This document shows, one piece after another, positions 50,923 to 59,317 of a stretch of DNA of 64,000 nt. Under the pieces are notes generated by a model. It saw only the letters and a program-made list of their open reading frames with translations, made no database searches and had not been told where the DNA came from. Each line of letters starts with the position of its first letter. Position 1 is the stretch's first letter. The position numbers were made by a program, and so were the translations under genes. Source of the DNA: Micromonospora_G sp044458865 (lineage in GTDB: Bacteria; Actinomycetota; Actinomycetes; Mycobacteriales; Micromonosporaceae); contig NZ_JBITIH010000020.1 of NCBI RefSeq assembly GCF_044458865.1, positions 62,001 through 126,000 on the forward strand, read 5' to 3'.

Positions 50923-52205
50923 GCCGACACCTCCGCGCGGGCTCCGGGGACGGGTGCCTCGGCCCGTAGCGCCATCAGGGTCAGCGCCGGCAGCAGACCG
51001 AGTTCCCAATGCCCGTCGGTCGGGCCGGCGAACACCGCGCCGACGAGAAAACCACAGGTCATGGCCGCGAATACGAGAGCGACGCCGTTGGGTCGGCGGA
51101 ATCCGTCGGGCAGCGTTCGCAGGATCGGCCAGAGCACCACGGCGAGTCCGACGAGGCCGGCGTTCGCCAGCAGGGTCACGTAGAACGCGTGGTAGACCGG
51201 GCCGACGTCGGTCACGGAAAAGCCGGCGAGGTAGATGTCCTGGGCGGACTGGCCCAGCCCACCACCGGCGAGCGGCCGGTTCGCGAAGACGTCGAGGCCG
51301 ACCGACGACTCGGGCGCCCGGTAGCCGGGCGACTCGTCTACCTCCTGGGCCACGACCTCTACTCGTGCACGCAACCCGGAGTCGACCATGGCGAGCGCGA
51401 TGAAGACCAACGCGGCGGCGGCGGTCGCGGCCATCCCTTGCCGGACGATCCGACCACCGCGCAGCAGCATCAGGACGATCGTGATCCCCGCGGCCAGCCA
51501 GAGGGCGCGGAACGAGGAGAGCACCACGTCGGCGAGGAACAGCGCGGCGAGCAGCGCGAAGCCGGCCCGGCGCCAGCCCCTGCCTCGTCCGGCGAGCACG
51601 ACCAGGGGCGGTGCCGCGAGCATCGCGATGAGACCACCGTGGTGCCCCGGGGCGGCCAGGGCCGCAGCGGTGAGTAGCGCGGCCGGAGTGATGTACAGAA
51701 TCGCCGCGGCGCGTAGCCGCCGTCGGTCGTTCAGCGTGCGGGTGCCGAGGAAGAAGTACACCGGGATGACGGTCACCTGGTACGCCGCGACCACGACGTC
51801 CATCGGCAGGTTGCCGAGCGCCAGGCCGTACAACGCCATGACGGTGGTGAACGCGGTCAGTACCAGCATCGCGACGTCGACCGTGGTCCGGGAGCGGTGG
51901 AAATCCTCCAGTCCGAGGATTTGACGGGTGAGCAGGGCCACGCAGCCGACGGCCAGGATCAGGGTGTGGATCACCACGAGTGTGCGTACGTCCCCGCCGC
52001 CGATGGCGCCGCCCGTGATGGTGCCACCGATGATGCCGAAGGGCAGGACCGACCAGGGCCAGAGCGTGAACGCGCCCCAGCAGAGCAGTGCCCCGGCGCC
52101 GACGAGGCCGACGACACCCGGTGCGGTGGAGAGCAGCCCGACCGTCAGCAGCGCGAGCAGGGACGGCACCACGACGGCCCAGATCGTGAGCGTTCGGCCG
52201 GTCAC
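50919..52205 (-). CDS. O-antigen ligase/polymerase-like membrane protein
   Basis: A 428-residue protein with about eleven hydrophobic segments and one larger outer loop (about residues 270-330) that contains FANRPLAGGGLGQS, the position and style of the Wzy/WaaL motif. It is the only candidate for the polymerase that joins repeat units outside the membrane. The GTG at 52205 overlaps the upstream stop (GTGA, 52202-52205). The family is weakly conserved in sequence, so the call rests on topology, motif and location between glycosyltransferase genes. Confidence 0.8.
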   Translation of the reverse strand: MTGRTLTIWAVVVPSLLALLTVGLLSTAPGVVGLVGAGALLCWGAFTLWPWSVLPFGIIGGTITGGAIGGGDVRTLVVIHTLILAVGCVALLTRQILGLEDFHRSRTTVDVAMLVLTAFTTVMALYGLALGNLPMDVVVAAYQVTVIPVYFFLGTRTLNDRRRLRAAAILYITPAALLTAAALAAPGHHGGLIAMLAAPPLVVLAGRGRGWRRAGFALLAALFLADVVLSSFRALWLAAGITIVLMLLRGGRIVRQGMAATAAAALVFIALAMVDSGLRARVEVVAQEVDESPGYRAPESSVGLDVFANRPLAGGGLGQSAQDIYLAGFSVTDVGPVYHAFYVTLLANAGLVGLAVVLWPILRTLPDGFRRPNGVALVFAAMTCGFLVGAVFAGPTDGHWELGLLPALTLMALRAEAPVPGARAEVSA

Positions 52206-53395
52206 GGCGACGCCCCGATCCCGGCGAGCAGCTCGCGTACCAGGGCGCCCCGTACCGACCACGCGTTGCGTACCGCCATGGCACGTCGTTCGGCCACCTC
52301 TGCCGGCTGGTCGGCGGTGCGTAACGCCTGCTCGACGGCGGCCGTGAACTCGGCCGCGTCGCCCGCGAGCCGGACCGCACCCCGCAGTTCCCGCAGTTCG
52401 CGCAGTGCCGGTAGCGGCGTCGCGACGACCGGTTTGCCGAGTGCGAGGTACTCGTAGCACTTCTTCGGGTGCACGTAATCGATCAGGCCATTGACCCTGT
52501 ACGGGATCATCGTCACGTCGCAGGCACGCAGGATCGCGGGCGTCTCGGCGAACGGCACGGCGTCGACCAGCAGCACGTTCGCCAGTCGCTCCAGCGGCGC
52601 CCGGCCGGCCGGGGTGGACGGCCCGACCAGCAGGAAAGTCCACTCGGGGCGGGCCGCCGCGACGCTGGCCACCAGTTCGGCATCGAACGCGCGGGTGTCC
52701 ACCGCGCCGGCATAGCCGAGCAGCGGACGGGGCAGGCGCGCCACCCAGGGCGCGACCGGGCCGACCGGCGTGAACTGGTCGGGGTCGCAGCCGTTGGGCA
52801 CCACCACCGCCGGGCGGCGGGCGGCGGGCAGCCGTTCGGGCAGCGCCGACGAGGACGCCAGAACCAGGTCGGCGGCGCTGACCGCGGCGCGCAGCCCAGC
52901 ACGCAGGTGCCAGCGGTTCCACCAGCGGGTGAAGGTCCAATCGAGGTCCGTGGCGTCGTACACGACGGCGGATTCGCCGAGCCGGCCGATCGCCGGAGCG
53001 GCGAGGTCCTCGTCGATCCAGAGCAGCCGGGGCCCCGGTCGCTCGTCGAGCCAACGGCGCAGCACGCGTGCGCCGCATCGGCGGGTGAGGACGTTCACCG
53101 GTGGCAGTTGCCGGCCCATCGGCAGTGCGGTCGGTACGACCGCGTGCCACAGCCGGGGCGCGACCGGCCGTACCGCCCACCGCCAGCGCGGCCGCTGGCC
53201 GGGCGGGTCGACGAAGAGCACCCGTCGATCGGCGGCGAGTTGCCGCGCCATCGCCTGCTGACGGTGAGCGTCGGCCCGCCACGGGCTGCCGCTGAGCATG
53301 ACCACCCAGTCCGGGTCCGCCAGGTCCGGCGCGGACCGGTCGGGCGCTGACGAGTCACCGGGTCGCGCACGCGGCGGACGGTAGCCCTCAGACAT
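52202..53395 (-). CDS. GT-B (family 4-like) glycosyltransferase
   Basis: A 397-residue glycosyltransferase. The N-terminal acceptor domain (about residues 30-180) starts WVVMLSGSPWRADAHRQQ and includes VLFVDPPG and LLWIDEDLAAPAIGRLGES. The C-terminal donor domain has LLGYAGAVDTRAF, FLLVGPST, VPFAETPAILRACDV and HPKKCYEYLALGKPVVATPL, as in UDP-galactopyranose-type and teichuronic-acid-like enzymes. ATG at 53395 lies just inside the upstream gene end (8-base overlap). Its N-terminal domain is repeated, in altered form, at the C-terminus of the protein encoded just upstream. Confidence 0.88.
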   Translation of the reverse strand: MSEGYRPPRARPGDSSAPDRSAPDLADPDWVVMLSGSPWRADAHRQQAMARQLAADRRVLFVDPPGQRPRWRWAVRPVAPRLWHAVVPTALPMGRQLPPVNVLTRRCGARVLRRWLDERPGPRLLWIDEDLAAPAIGRLGESAVVYDATDLDWTFTRWWNRWHLRAGLRAAVSAADLVLASSSALPERLPAARRPAVVVPNGCDPDQFTPVGPVAPWVARLPRPLLGYAGAVDTRAFDAELVASVAAARPEWTFLLVGPSTPAGRAPLERLANVLLVDAVPFAETPAILRACDVTMIPYRVNGLIDYVHPKKCYEYLALGKPVVATPLPALRELRELRGAVRLAGDAAEFTAAVEQALRTADQPAEVAERRAMAVRNAWSVRGALVRELLAGIGASP

Positions 53396-54680
53396 GGACC
53401 GGATCCAGGGCCAGGAGGGCCGGCGGGTGGTCGAGCACCTCGTCCTCACCGAGCCGACCGAGCACCGGCCGGTATCTCTCATCCAGGCAGAGCACCCGGG
53501 CTCCGGCGTGCTTGTCGAGCCACTGGCGTAGCTGACCTGCGGCGATTCGCAGGTTCCACCGGTTCACCCACGGCAGGTAGCGGCCAAACGGCAGCGGGGC
53601 GGGCAGCGTGCCGTGCCAGACCGAGTCGCCAACGGGAAGCACCCGCAGCCGCCAACCGGACCGACCGGCCGGAGGCCGCGCGACCAGGATCCGCCGGCCT
53701 TCCTCCGTGTCGGCCAGATCCGCGTCGCCCGGCACGGCGTCGCCGAGGATCACCAACCAGTCCCGGATGTCGCCGTCGGGCAGGGGGCCGACGTCGCCGC
53801 GCAGCGCGGCGCGCAGGTCCGGCAGACCGAGCTGGACCGGACGGCCGCAGAGCCGCTTCAAGGCGTGGTCGGCGAGCACCACCAACCGGAACAGGTTGAG
53901 TCGGTACTGCGGCTCGGTCAGCCCCAGGTAGCCCACCAGGCTGCCGAGCAGATGGCGGAACCGGATCGCCGGACCGAGCCGACGGCAGGAGGCTCCCCGG
54001 CTGTGCGTGACCGCAGCGTGTGGAATCATCCAGAGCTGGTGGCCGGCGTCCTGGAGCGTACGGGCGAGCACCGCGTCGTTCCAGTAGATCGGAAAGCGTT
54101 CGTCGAATATGCGTTCGGGCGGAAGTACCGAACGACGCAGCAGCATGCAGCTTCCGGAGGCCAACGGACGCGGACGGGAGAAGTCCTCGCCGCGCATCTG
54201 GAACCGGTGCAGGGCCTGCCGGAATCCGGGAAGACGGCGCACTGCGGTGACCAGCGCGATTGTCGCCGCGAAACTCGGCAACTGCACGTAGTGCTGCTGG
54301 AACGTCCCGTCGGGGTTCAGGTAGAGCGGACTGACCCCGGCCGCGTCGGGCCGGAGCCGGATGAACTCGACCATGGTGCTGAGCGCGCCCGGGTGGAACC
54401 GTACGTCGCTGTTGAGCAGGAGGATCAGATCGCCACGGGCCTGCCGGTAGGCCTGGTTGACGGCGGCGGCGAACCCGATGTTGCGGTCGTTGCGTGACAG
54501 CCGCACCTGCGGGTACGTCTCCAGCATCTCGGCGGAGCCGTCCCGGGAACCGTTGTCGACGGCCACGACCTCGTAGCGCAGCCCGTCGTCGATGCCGACC
54601 GGCAACGAGTCGAGGCAGTCGCGCGTTTCCCCCTTGGTGTTCCAACTCACCAGGAGGATGGACACCTCCGGCGTGGTCAT
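53388..54680 (-). CDS. Family 2 glycosyltransferase fused to a partial GT-B domain
   Basis: A 430-residue protein. Residues 1-280 are a GT-A family 2 enzyme (VSILLVSWNTKGETRDCL, VVAVDNGSRDGS, RNIGFAAAVNQAY, LLLNSDVRFHPGAL). Residues about 305-427 are an extra domain that aligns with the N-terminal domain of the next protein: RDWLVILG with PDWVVMLS, RRILVARPPAGR with RRVLFVDPPGQR, VWHGTLPAPLPFGR with LWHAVVPTALPMGR, and LDERYRPVLGRLGEDE with IDEDLAAPAIGRLGES. The donor-binding half of GT-B is absent, so the extra part is probably for acceptor or partner binding. ATGA overlap with the upstream gene. Confidence 0.88.
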   Translation of the reverse strand: MTTPEVSILLVSWNTKGETRDCLDSLPVGIDDGLRYEVVAVDNGSRDGSAEMLETYPQVRLSRNDRNIGFAAAVNQAYRQARGDLILLLNSDVRFHPGALSTMVEFIRLRPDAAGVSPLYLNPDGTFQQHYVQLPSFAATIALVTAVRRLPGFRQALHRFQMRGEDFSRPRPLASGSCMLLRRSVLPPERIFDERFPIYWNDAVLARTLQDAGHQLWMIPHAAVTHSRGASCRRLGPAIRFRHLLGSLVGYLGLTEPQYRLNLFRLVVLADHALKRLCGRPVQLGLPDLRAALRGDVGPLPDGDIRDWLVILGDAVPGDADLADTEEGRRILVARPPAGRSGWRLRVLPVGDSVWHGTLPAPLPFGRYLPWVNRWNLRIAAGQLRQWLDKHAGARVLCLDERYRPVLGRLGEDEVLDHPPALLALDPVHV

Positions 54681-55531
54681 CTCGCCCCCCGCGGCCCGGC
54701 TGGCCGGGCGAAGACCCGCAGCAGATCGCCGAGGTAGGGATGACTCATCCGAGGTGAGCCGGACGCCACCCAGTCGGGGATCAGCAGGTTGCGGGCGTGC
54801 GCGAGACGCGCGAGTGGCTGCCAGTAGTAGCGGGAGAAGACGGTGTCGTGGCGTACGACGCGGAAACCGGACTCGTGCAACAGGTGCGTCAGCGACTCGG
54901 GTGTGAAGTGCCACCGGTGGTAGGCCGGTGCGATCGCCGGCCAGGCGCTGCCGAGCCGGCGGGCTGCCGCCGAGGCGATGTTCGGCACCTCCAGCGCCAG
55001 CCAGCCCTCCGGTACGAGTGCCGCCCGCGCTGTCTCGATGAAGCGCCGTGGATCCTCCACGTGTTCGAGTACGTGGAACGCGCAGACGGCCTGCACCGGT
55101 TCGGCGTGCACGCTTTCCTCGAAACAGCCCTGGCGGACCGGGACACCCAGTTCGTCGCGGGCGAACCGGGCGGCCACCTCGGAGACCTCGACACCGGAGA
55201 CGGTGATTCCCTTCCGCTGGGCGGCTTCCAGGAAGTACCCGCCGGCCGGTCCGGCCTCCAGCAGCGACGTCGGGCGTACCGCCGAGAGCAGCCAGCGCAG
55301 CCGGCGGGCGGACTCGAAGCGGCGCTGTCGGGCCGAGGTGAAGTAGTTCTGGTAGCCGTCGGTCTCGTAGTACGTCCGGTCGTACAGCTCCTCTGGCGGC
55401 GGCAAACTGTCCGCGGTCCACACGAACTGGCAGCTTCCGCAGCGACGGAGTAGTCCGTCCGCGACGTGCTGGTGTCCGTTGGTCTCGCCGCAGAGCAGGC
55501 AGCGGTTCGCAACCATGCCACTGATCGTCAT
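54677..55531 (-). CDS. Class I SAM methyltransferase with N-terminal zinc ribbon, copy 1
   Basis: A 284-residue protein. C11, C14, C31 and C34 (CLLC, then CGSC) form a zinc-ribbon-like start. The methyltransferase fold follows, with EAGPAGGYFLEAAQRKG as SAM motif I, VCAFHVLEHVEDP and LALEVPN. The C-terminus contains YHRWHFTPESLTHLL. The closest memory match is the group of C- or O-methyltransferases acting on nucleotide- or lipid-linked sugars. It is a tandem paralogue of the gene just upstream. ATG at 55531 overlaps that gene's stop (ATGA). Confidence 0.87.
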   Translation of the reverse strand: MTISGMVANRCLLCGETNGHQHVADGLLRRCGSCQFVWTADSLPPPEELYDRTYYETDGYQNYFTSARQRRFESARRLRWLLSAVRPTSLLEAGPAGGYFLEAAQRKGITVSGVEVSEVAARFARDELGVPVRQGCFEESVHAEPVQAVCAFHVLEHVEDPRRFIETARAALVPEGWLALEVPNIASAAARRLGSAWPAIAPAYHRWHFTPESLTHLLHESGFRVVRHDTVFSRYYWQPLARLAHARNLLIPDWVASGSPRMSHPYLGDLLRVFARPAGPRGAR

Positions 55532-56379
55532 TGGGATCCCCTTCTGGCGTCCGGCAGCGCGGCGACGAGTCGGAGCAGGTCGCCGTGCCGCGCGTGGGTG
55601 AGCCGCAGTGAGCGGGTGGCCAGCCAGTCGCCGGGGAGCAGGCGGTGGGCGTGACGCAGCCGGTATCGCGGCGGCATGTAGTAACGGAAAACCGTGGTGT
55701 CCTGTCGCAGCACCCGGAAGCCGGCCGAGGTGACCAGCCGGGTGAGCGATTCCGGGGTGAAGTGCCAGCGGTGGTATTCCGGCTGTAGACCGGGCCATGC
55801 GGGGCCGAGTCGGCGGGCGGCCGGTGAGGCGACGTTCGGCACCTCCAGGACGAGCCATCCACCCGGGACGAGCGCGGTCCGCGCCGCGTCGAGGAACGCC
55901 CTCGGTTCGTCCACGTGTTCCAGTACGTGGAACGCGCAGACGGCCTGCACCGCCCGTTCGGGAACGGCCGTCTCGAACCGGCCCTGCCGGACCGGCACGC
56001 CGAGCTGGTCGCGTGCGTACCGGGCGGCCGATTCGGAGATGTCGATGCCGGACGCGGCGATCCCCGCCCGCCGTGCCGCCTCGACGAAGAAGCCGCCCGC
56101 CGGGCCGGCCTCGATCAGCGACGTCGGGCGTACCAGCGACAGCAGCCAGCGCAGCCGACGGGACGCCTCGTACCGACGCGGTGCGGGGAGGAAGTACTCC
56201 TCGTACCCGCCGCCGTCGAAGTAGCTCTCGTCGTACAACTCGGGTGAGGGGGCCATCGCCGCAGCGGTCCAGGCGAACCCGCAGGCGAGGCACGTGCGAA
56301 GCAGACCGTCGAAATCGGACCGCCAACGTGGTACCGGACCGCAGACCAGACAGGCGGTGGCGGTGTCGTGTGTGCTCAT
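55528..56379 (-). CDS. Class I SAM methyltransferase with N-terminal zinc ribbon, copy 2
   Basis: A 283-residue paralogue of the neighbouring methyltransferase. The same layout is seen: C10, C13, C30 and C33 (CLVC, CLAC), SAM motif EAGPAGGFFVEAARRAG, VCAFHVLEHVDEP, LVLEVPN and YHRWHFTPESLTRLV. The two proteins align almost without gaps, so a tandem duplication is clear. Divergence is greatest in the C-terminal 60 residues, which could set different acceptor positions. ATG at 56379 overlaps the flippase stop (ATGA). Confidence 0.87.
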   Translation of the reverse strand: MSTHDTATACLVCGPVPRWRSDFDGLLRTCLACGFAWTAAAMAPSPELYDESYFDGGGYEEYFLPAPRRYEASRRLRWLLSLVRPTSLIEAGPAGGFFVEAARRAGIAASGIDISESAARYARDQLGVPVRQGRFETAVPERAVQAVCAFHVLEHVDEPRAFLDAARTALVPGGWLVLEVPNVASPAARRLGPAWPGLQPEYHRWHFTPESLTRLVTSAGFRVLRQDTTVFRYYMPPRYRLRHAHRLLPGDWLATRSLRLTHARHGDLLRLVAALPDARRGSQ

Positions 56380-57947
56380 CGGTCGCCTCCCCGCCCCACG
56401 ACGGTCGCCATCCGGGTGCCTGCCCGGCTGCTCGGCAGCCGTGGACGGCGCCGGCCCGGGGGACGGACCAGACGGGCAGCGGCGAGCAGCACACCGACGA
56501 CCAGCAGCGTGCAGCCGACCCGGCAGGTGACGGCGAGCGCCGCGCCCGCGCGGTCCGGCCCGTCCGGCAGGTACGGCGCCGCCGCCGCGCCGACCGAACC
56601 GGCGACCGTCGACGCGACCACCGGCCACCAGTTGCTCCGCAGGACGGGGCGGATCGGCCGATTCGTTCGCTGGTGGAAGTACCAGAAGAAGTAGAGGGTG
56701 GAGATGACGACGGCCAGAGCGGTGGCGGCTGGCACCCCGAGTGGGCCGAGCAATATCAGCATCGGTGCTGTCAGGGCGAGATTCAGCACCACCGAGAGCA
56801 GGACGTACCGGGTCTCTCGGCCTGGTCGTCCCTCGGCCCGGGTCACGATGGTCGCCGCTCCGGCCGCCAGATTCAGCGCGTACGCCGGGGCAAGCAGCGC
56901 GAGGTTCGCGGCGGCCCACTCGACCTGGTGGCCGAGCCAGAGCCGTACCAGCGGATCCGCGCAGACCACGATCACGGCGGCCCCGGGTGCGACGAACGCG
57001 GTGACGTACCGGGTCGTCCGCAGGTAGAAGGTGTCGAGCCAGGCGGCGCCGCCGCGGGCCGCACCGGTGACCGCCACCGGGAACAATGCGATCAACACGA
57101 AGCCGGGCGGCAGTCGCAGCAGGTTGAGCAGACGGGTGCCGAGATCGAAGTTCCCGGCGGTGGCCGGCCCGAAGCAGGTGCCGAGGACGAGCCGGTCGAG
57201 CTCGGTGTTGACCGCGCCCGCCGCGCTCGTGGCCTGGACCCGCAGCCCGTACCCGCGCACGACCTGGAGGTCCGTGCGACGGAGGTGACTGATCCGGGGG
57301 CGGTAGGCGCTGTGGTGGCGCCGGGCTGCGGCGACCACCAGCAGGGTACGGATGCCGGAGGCGACGGTCGTCACGGCGGCGAGCGCGGCCAGGCCCCCTC
57401 CGAACCGGACCATGAGCACCGTCAGCGCCGCACCCAGCAGGGCGGTGGCGGCGCTGATCCAGGCGACTGTGCCGTAGCGTTGCGTTCCTTCCAGGACTGC
57501 CCGCCAAGGCAGCTCGACGCCGCCGAAGAACAGGCCCAGGGCCAGCCAGAGGGCGGCGCGGCGCGCCTCGTCGGCCATCTCGGCGAGGTGGAACAGCCGG
57601 CTGAGCCAGGGCCAGCAGGCCGGTATGGCGGCCGTGGCCAGTACGCCGACGCAGACGGCCCAGCCGAGGCCGAGCCCGAGTACGGCGGAGAGCCGCTTCC
57701 GGGGCTCGCCCGCGTGCGTCGCGGCGACCTCGCGCACCATGGCCGAACCGAGGCCCAGGTCGGCGAGGGCCAGGATGGCGAACACGCTGCTCAGGAGCAC
57801 CCAGATGCCGAACCCGCGGCTGCCCAGCCGTTCGTAGACCAACGGCAGGGTGGCGAGGCCGGTGACCGCCATGACGACGCGGGCGGCGACCATGCTCAGC
57901 GTGTTGTGGGCGACCTTCCGGCCGGCCACCGTCGTCGCGCTAGCCAC
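56376..57947 (-). CDS. Wzx-type polysaccharide flippase
   Basis: A 523-residue membrane protein of the MATE-like MVF/PST superfamily with about 14 helices. It begins AHNTLSMVAARVVMAVTGLATLPLVYERLG, followed by GFGIWVLLSSVFAILALADLGLG, a typical start for polysaccharide flippases. It should move the lipid-linked repeat unit across the membrane. The start is GTG at 57947, overlapping the sugar transferase gene by 8 bases. An Arg-rich tail of about 40 residues closes the protein. Confidence 0.88.
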   Translation of the reverse strand: MASATTVAGRKVAHNTLSMVAARVVMAVTGLATLPLVYERLGSRGFGIWVLLSSVFAILALADLGLGSAMVREVAATHAGEPRKRLSAVLGLGLGWAVCVGVLATAAIPACWPWLSRLFHLAEMADEARRAALWLALGLFFGGVELPWRAVLEGTQRYGTVAWISAATALLGAALTVLMVRFGGGLAALAAVTTVASGIRTLLVVAAARRHHSAYRPRISHLRRTDLQVVRGYGLRVQATSAAGAVNTELDRLVLGTCFGPATAGNFDLGTRLLNLLRLPPGFVLIALFPVAVTGAARGGAAWLDTFYLRTTRYVTAFVAPGAAVIVVCADPLVRLWLGHQVEWAAANLALLAPAYALNLAAGAATIVTRAEGRPGRETRYVLLSVVLNLALTAPMLILLGPLGVPAATALAVVISTLYFFWYFHQRTNRPIRPVLRSNWWPVVASTVAGSVGAAAAPYLPDGPDRAGAALAVTCRVGCTLLVVGVLLAAARLVRPPGRRRPRLPSSRAGTRMATVVGRGGDR

Positions 57948-59085
57948 GCGGAAATCCGCGGACGAGGTCCAGGACCGTCAGGAGCAGCAGCATGAGGTCG
58001 AGGCGCAGCGAGCGGCAGTTGAGATAGAGCAGGTCGCAGCGGAGCTTCTCTTCCACGGTTGCGGCGTATCCGCCGGTGAGCTGGGCGATGCCGGTCAGTC
58101 CCGGCCTGATCAGGTGCCGCAGGTCGTAGTGGGGCAGGCGCTGGAAGTCGGCGATGAACTCGGGTCGTTCGGGGCGTGGGCCGACCAGGCTCATGTCGCC
58201 GCGCAGCACGTTCCACATCTGCGGTAGTTCGTCGAGGCGGCTGCGTCGCAGCAGCCGACCGATCGCGGTGACCCGGCTGTCGTTCAGGATGGCCATGGCC
58301 GGGCCGGTGCCCGTCTCCGCGCCGACCCGCATCGACCGGAACTTGACCAGGCGAAACAGTCGGCCGCCGGCACCGACCCGGGTCTGGACGTACAGCGGTG
58401 GTCCGGTCATGCCGACCACCACCGTGACCAGCACCATCAGCGGTATCAGGACAGGGGAGGCCAGGAGGATGAGTGCCAGGTCGACGGCGCGTTTGACCCG
58501 GGCCTCTCCCAGGTCGCCGGTGCCACACCGCAGTTGCAGCCAGGGAAGCCCGCCGTATCGGCGCATCCGTGCCGGCCGGAGCAGACCGTAGATGGGTCGT
58601 GCCAGGACGAGGATCTGAATCTGGTACGCCAGACAAGCGGTGATCAGACGTACGTCGATGGTGTCGAGGGAGTGCTTCAGCAGGAGGAGCCTCGGGCGGC
58701 AGTGGGCGAGCACGTGGTTCAGCCGTTCCGCGTTGATCGGTCCCTGGATCCGGTAGACGACGTCGAACTCCTCGTCGAGTCGGTCGGCCGGGGTATCTGC
58801 GGCAGGGCCTTCGAGGACGACGATCCGGGCCCGGTGGGTGGCCGCCGAGGGAATCCGGGCCGCTGGGGATGACCAGCCCTGAGCTGTCCCGTGCGGTCGA
58901 CCGGTAGCGGTGTCCGGCATCTGGGGCGCCTGTGACACGGCCCATGGTGGTGGTGCGACGTCGATCAGGTCCTGACCGGTCGTCTGATCGACCGGCGTCC
59001 GCCAGAGCGTTGCGTCGGCGAGGTCGGCATGTGCGGGTGCGGGAGCGGCCGGAGACGGGGCAGGCGGCGCGGCGAAGTCTTGCAA
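57940..59085 (-). CDS. Initiating sugar-phosphate transferase (polyprenyl-phosphate type)
   Basis: A 381-residue protein whose C-terminal about 200 residues are a bacterial sugar transferase domain: VKRAVDLALILLASPVLIPL (membrane hairpin), LVKFRSMRVGAE, SRLDELPQMWNVLRGDMSLVGPRPE and PGLTGIAQLTGG. It loads the first sugar phosphate onto undecaprenyl phosphate. The N-terminus lacks the four helices of WbaP; it has a Pro/Ala-rich stretch then a soluble Rossmann-like part (RIVVLEG, then RPRLLLLKHSL). The TTG at 59085 is preferred because AAGGAGG lies six bases before it; an ATG at 59184 would add 33 residues. It is the first gene of the operon. Confidence 0.87.
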   Translation of the reverse strand: MQDFAAPPAPSPAAPAPAHADLADATLWRTPVDQTTGQDLIDVAPPPWAVSQAPQMPDTATGRPHGTAQGWSSPAARIPSAATHRARIVVLEGPAADTPADRLDEEFDVVYRIQGPINAERLNHVLAHCRPRLLLLKHSLDTIDVRLITACLAYQIQILVLARPIYGLLRPARMRRYGGLPWLQLRCGTGDLGEARVKRAVDLALILLASPVLIPLMVLVTVVVGMTGPPLYVQTRVGAGGRLFRLVKFRSMRVGAETGTGPAMAILNDSRVTAIGRLLRRSRLDELPQMWNVLRGDMSLVGPRPERPEFIADFQRLPHYDLRHLIRPGLTGIAQLTGGYAATVEEKLRCDLLYLNCRSLRLDLMLLLLTVLDLVRGFPRG

Positions 59086-59317
59086 CCCGAGCCTCCTTCC
59101 AGGCCGAATAACGGGTTTATACGCACTGATTGGGCAGAGCGGATAATTAATGCCATGCGTTACTATGCTGCATAGATACCGCATGGTGGGGCAAATACCC
59201 CAAACTCGTCATGAGGTGCGGTGGACGGGGTGTGGGGCAGTGGCTTACGGTGCGCCAGCCGCCCAGCAAAAAGGCATAAACAGCCATATACCGTACGTAT
59301 CGTGGAAAGATAGCCGC
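59086..59317. promoter_or_regulatory. Divergent promoter region of the polysaccharide locus
   Basis: About 230 bases between the divergent sugar transferase and acyltransferase genes. It is visibly richer in A and T than the flanking genes (cgtttatacgcactgatt, ggataattaatgcc), as expected of promoters for both directions. I could not fix individual -35/-10 boxes. If the ATG at 59184 were used for the sugar transferase, the region would be 133 bases. Confidence 0.5.

Noticed and set aside
55797..57995. Plus-strand open frame of over 700 codons across the methyltransferase and flippase genes
   Set aside because: It crosses two well-supported minus-strand genes, has shadow-type composition and no recognisable domain.
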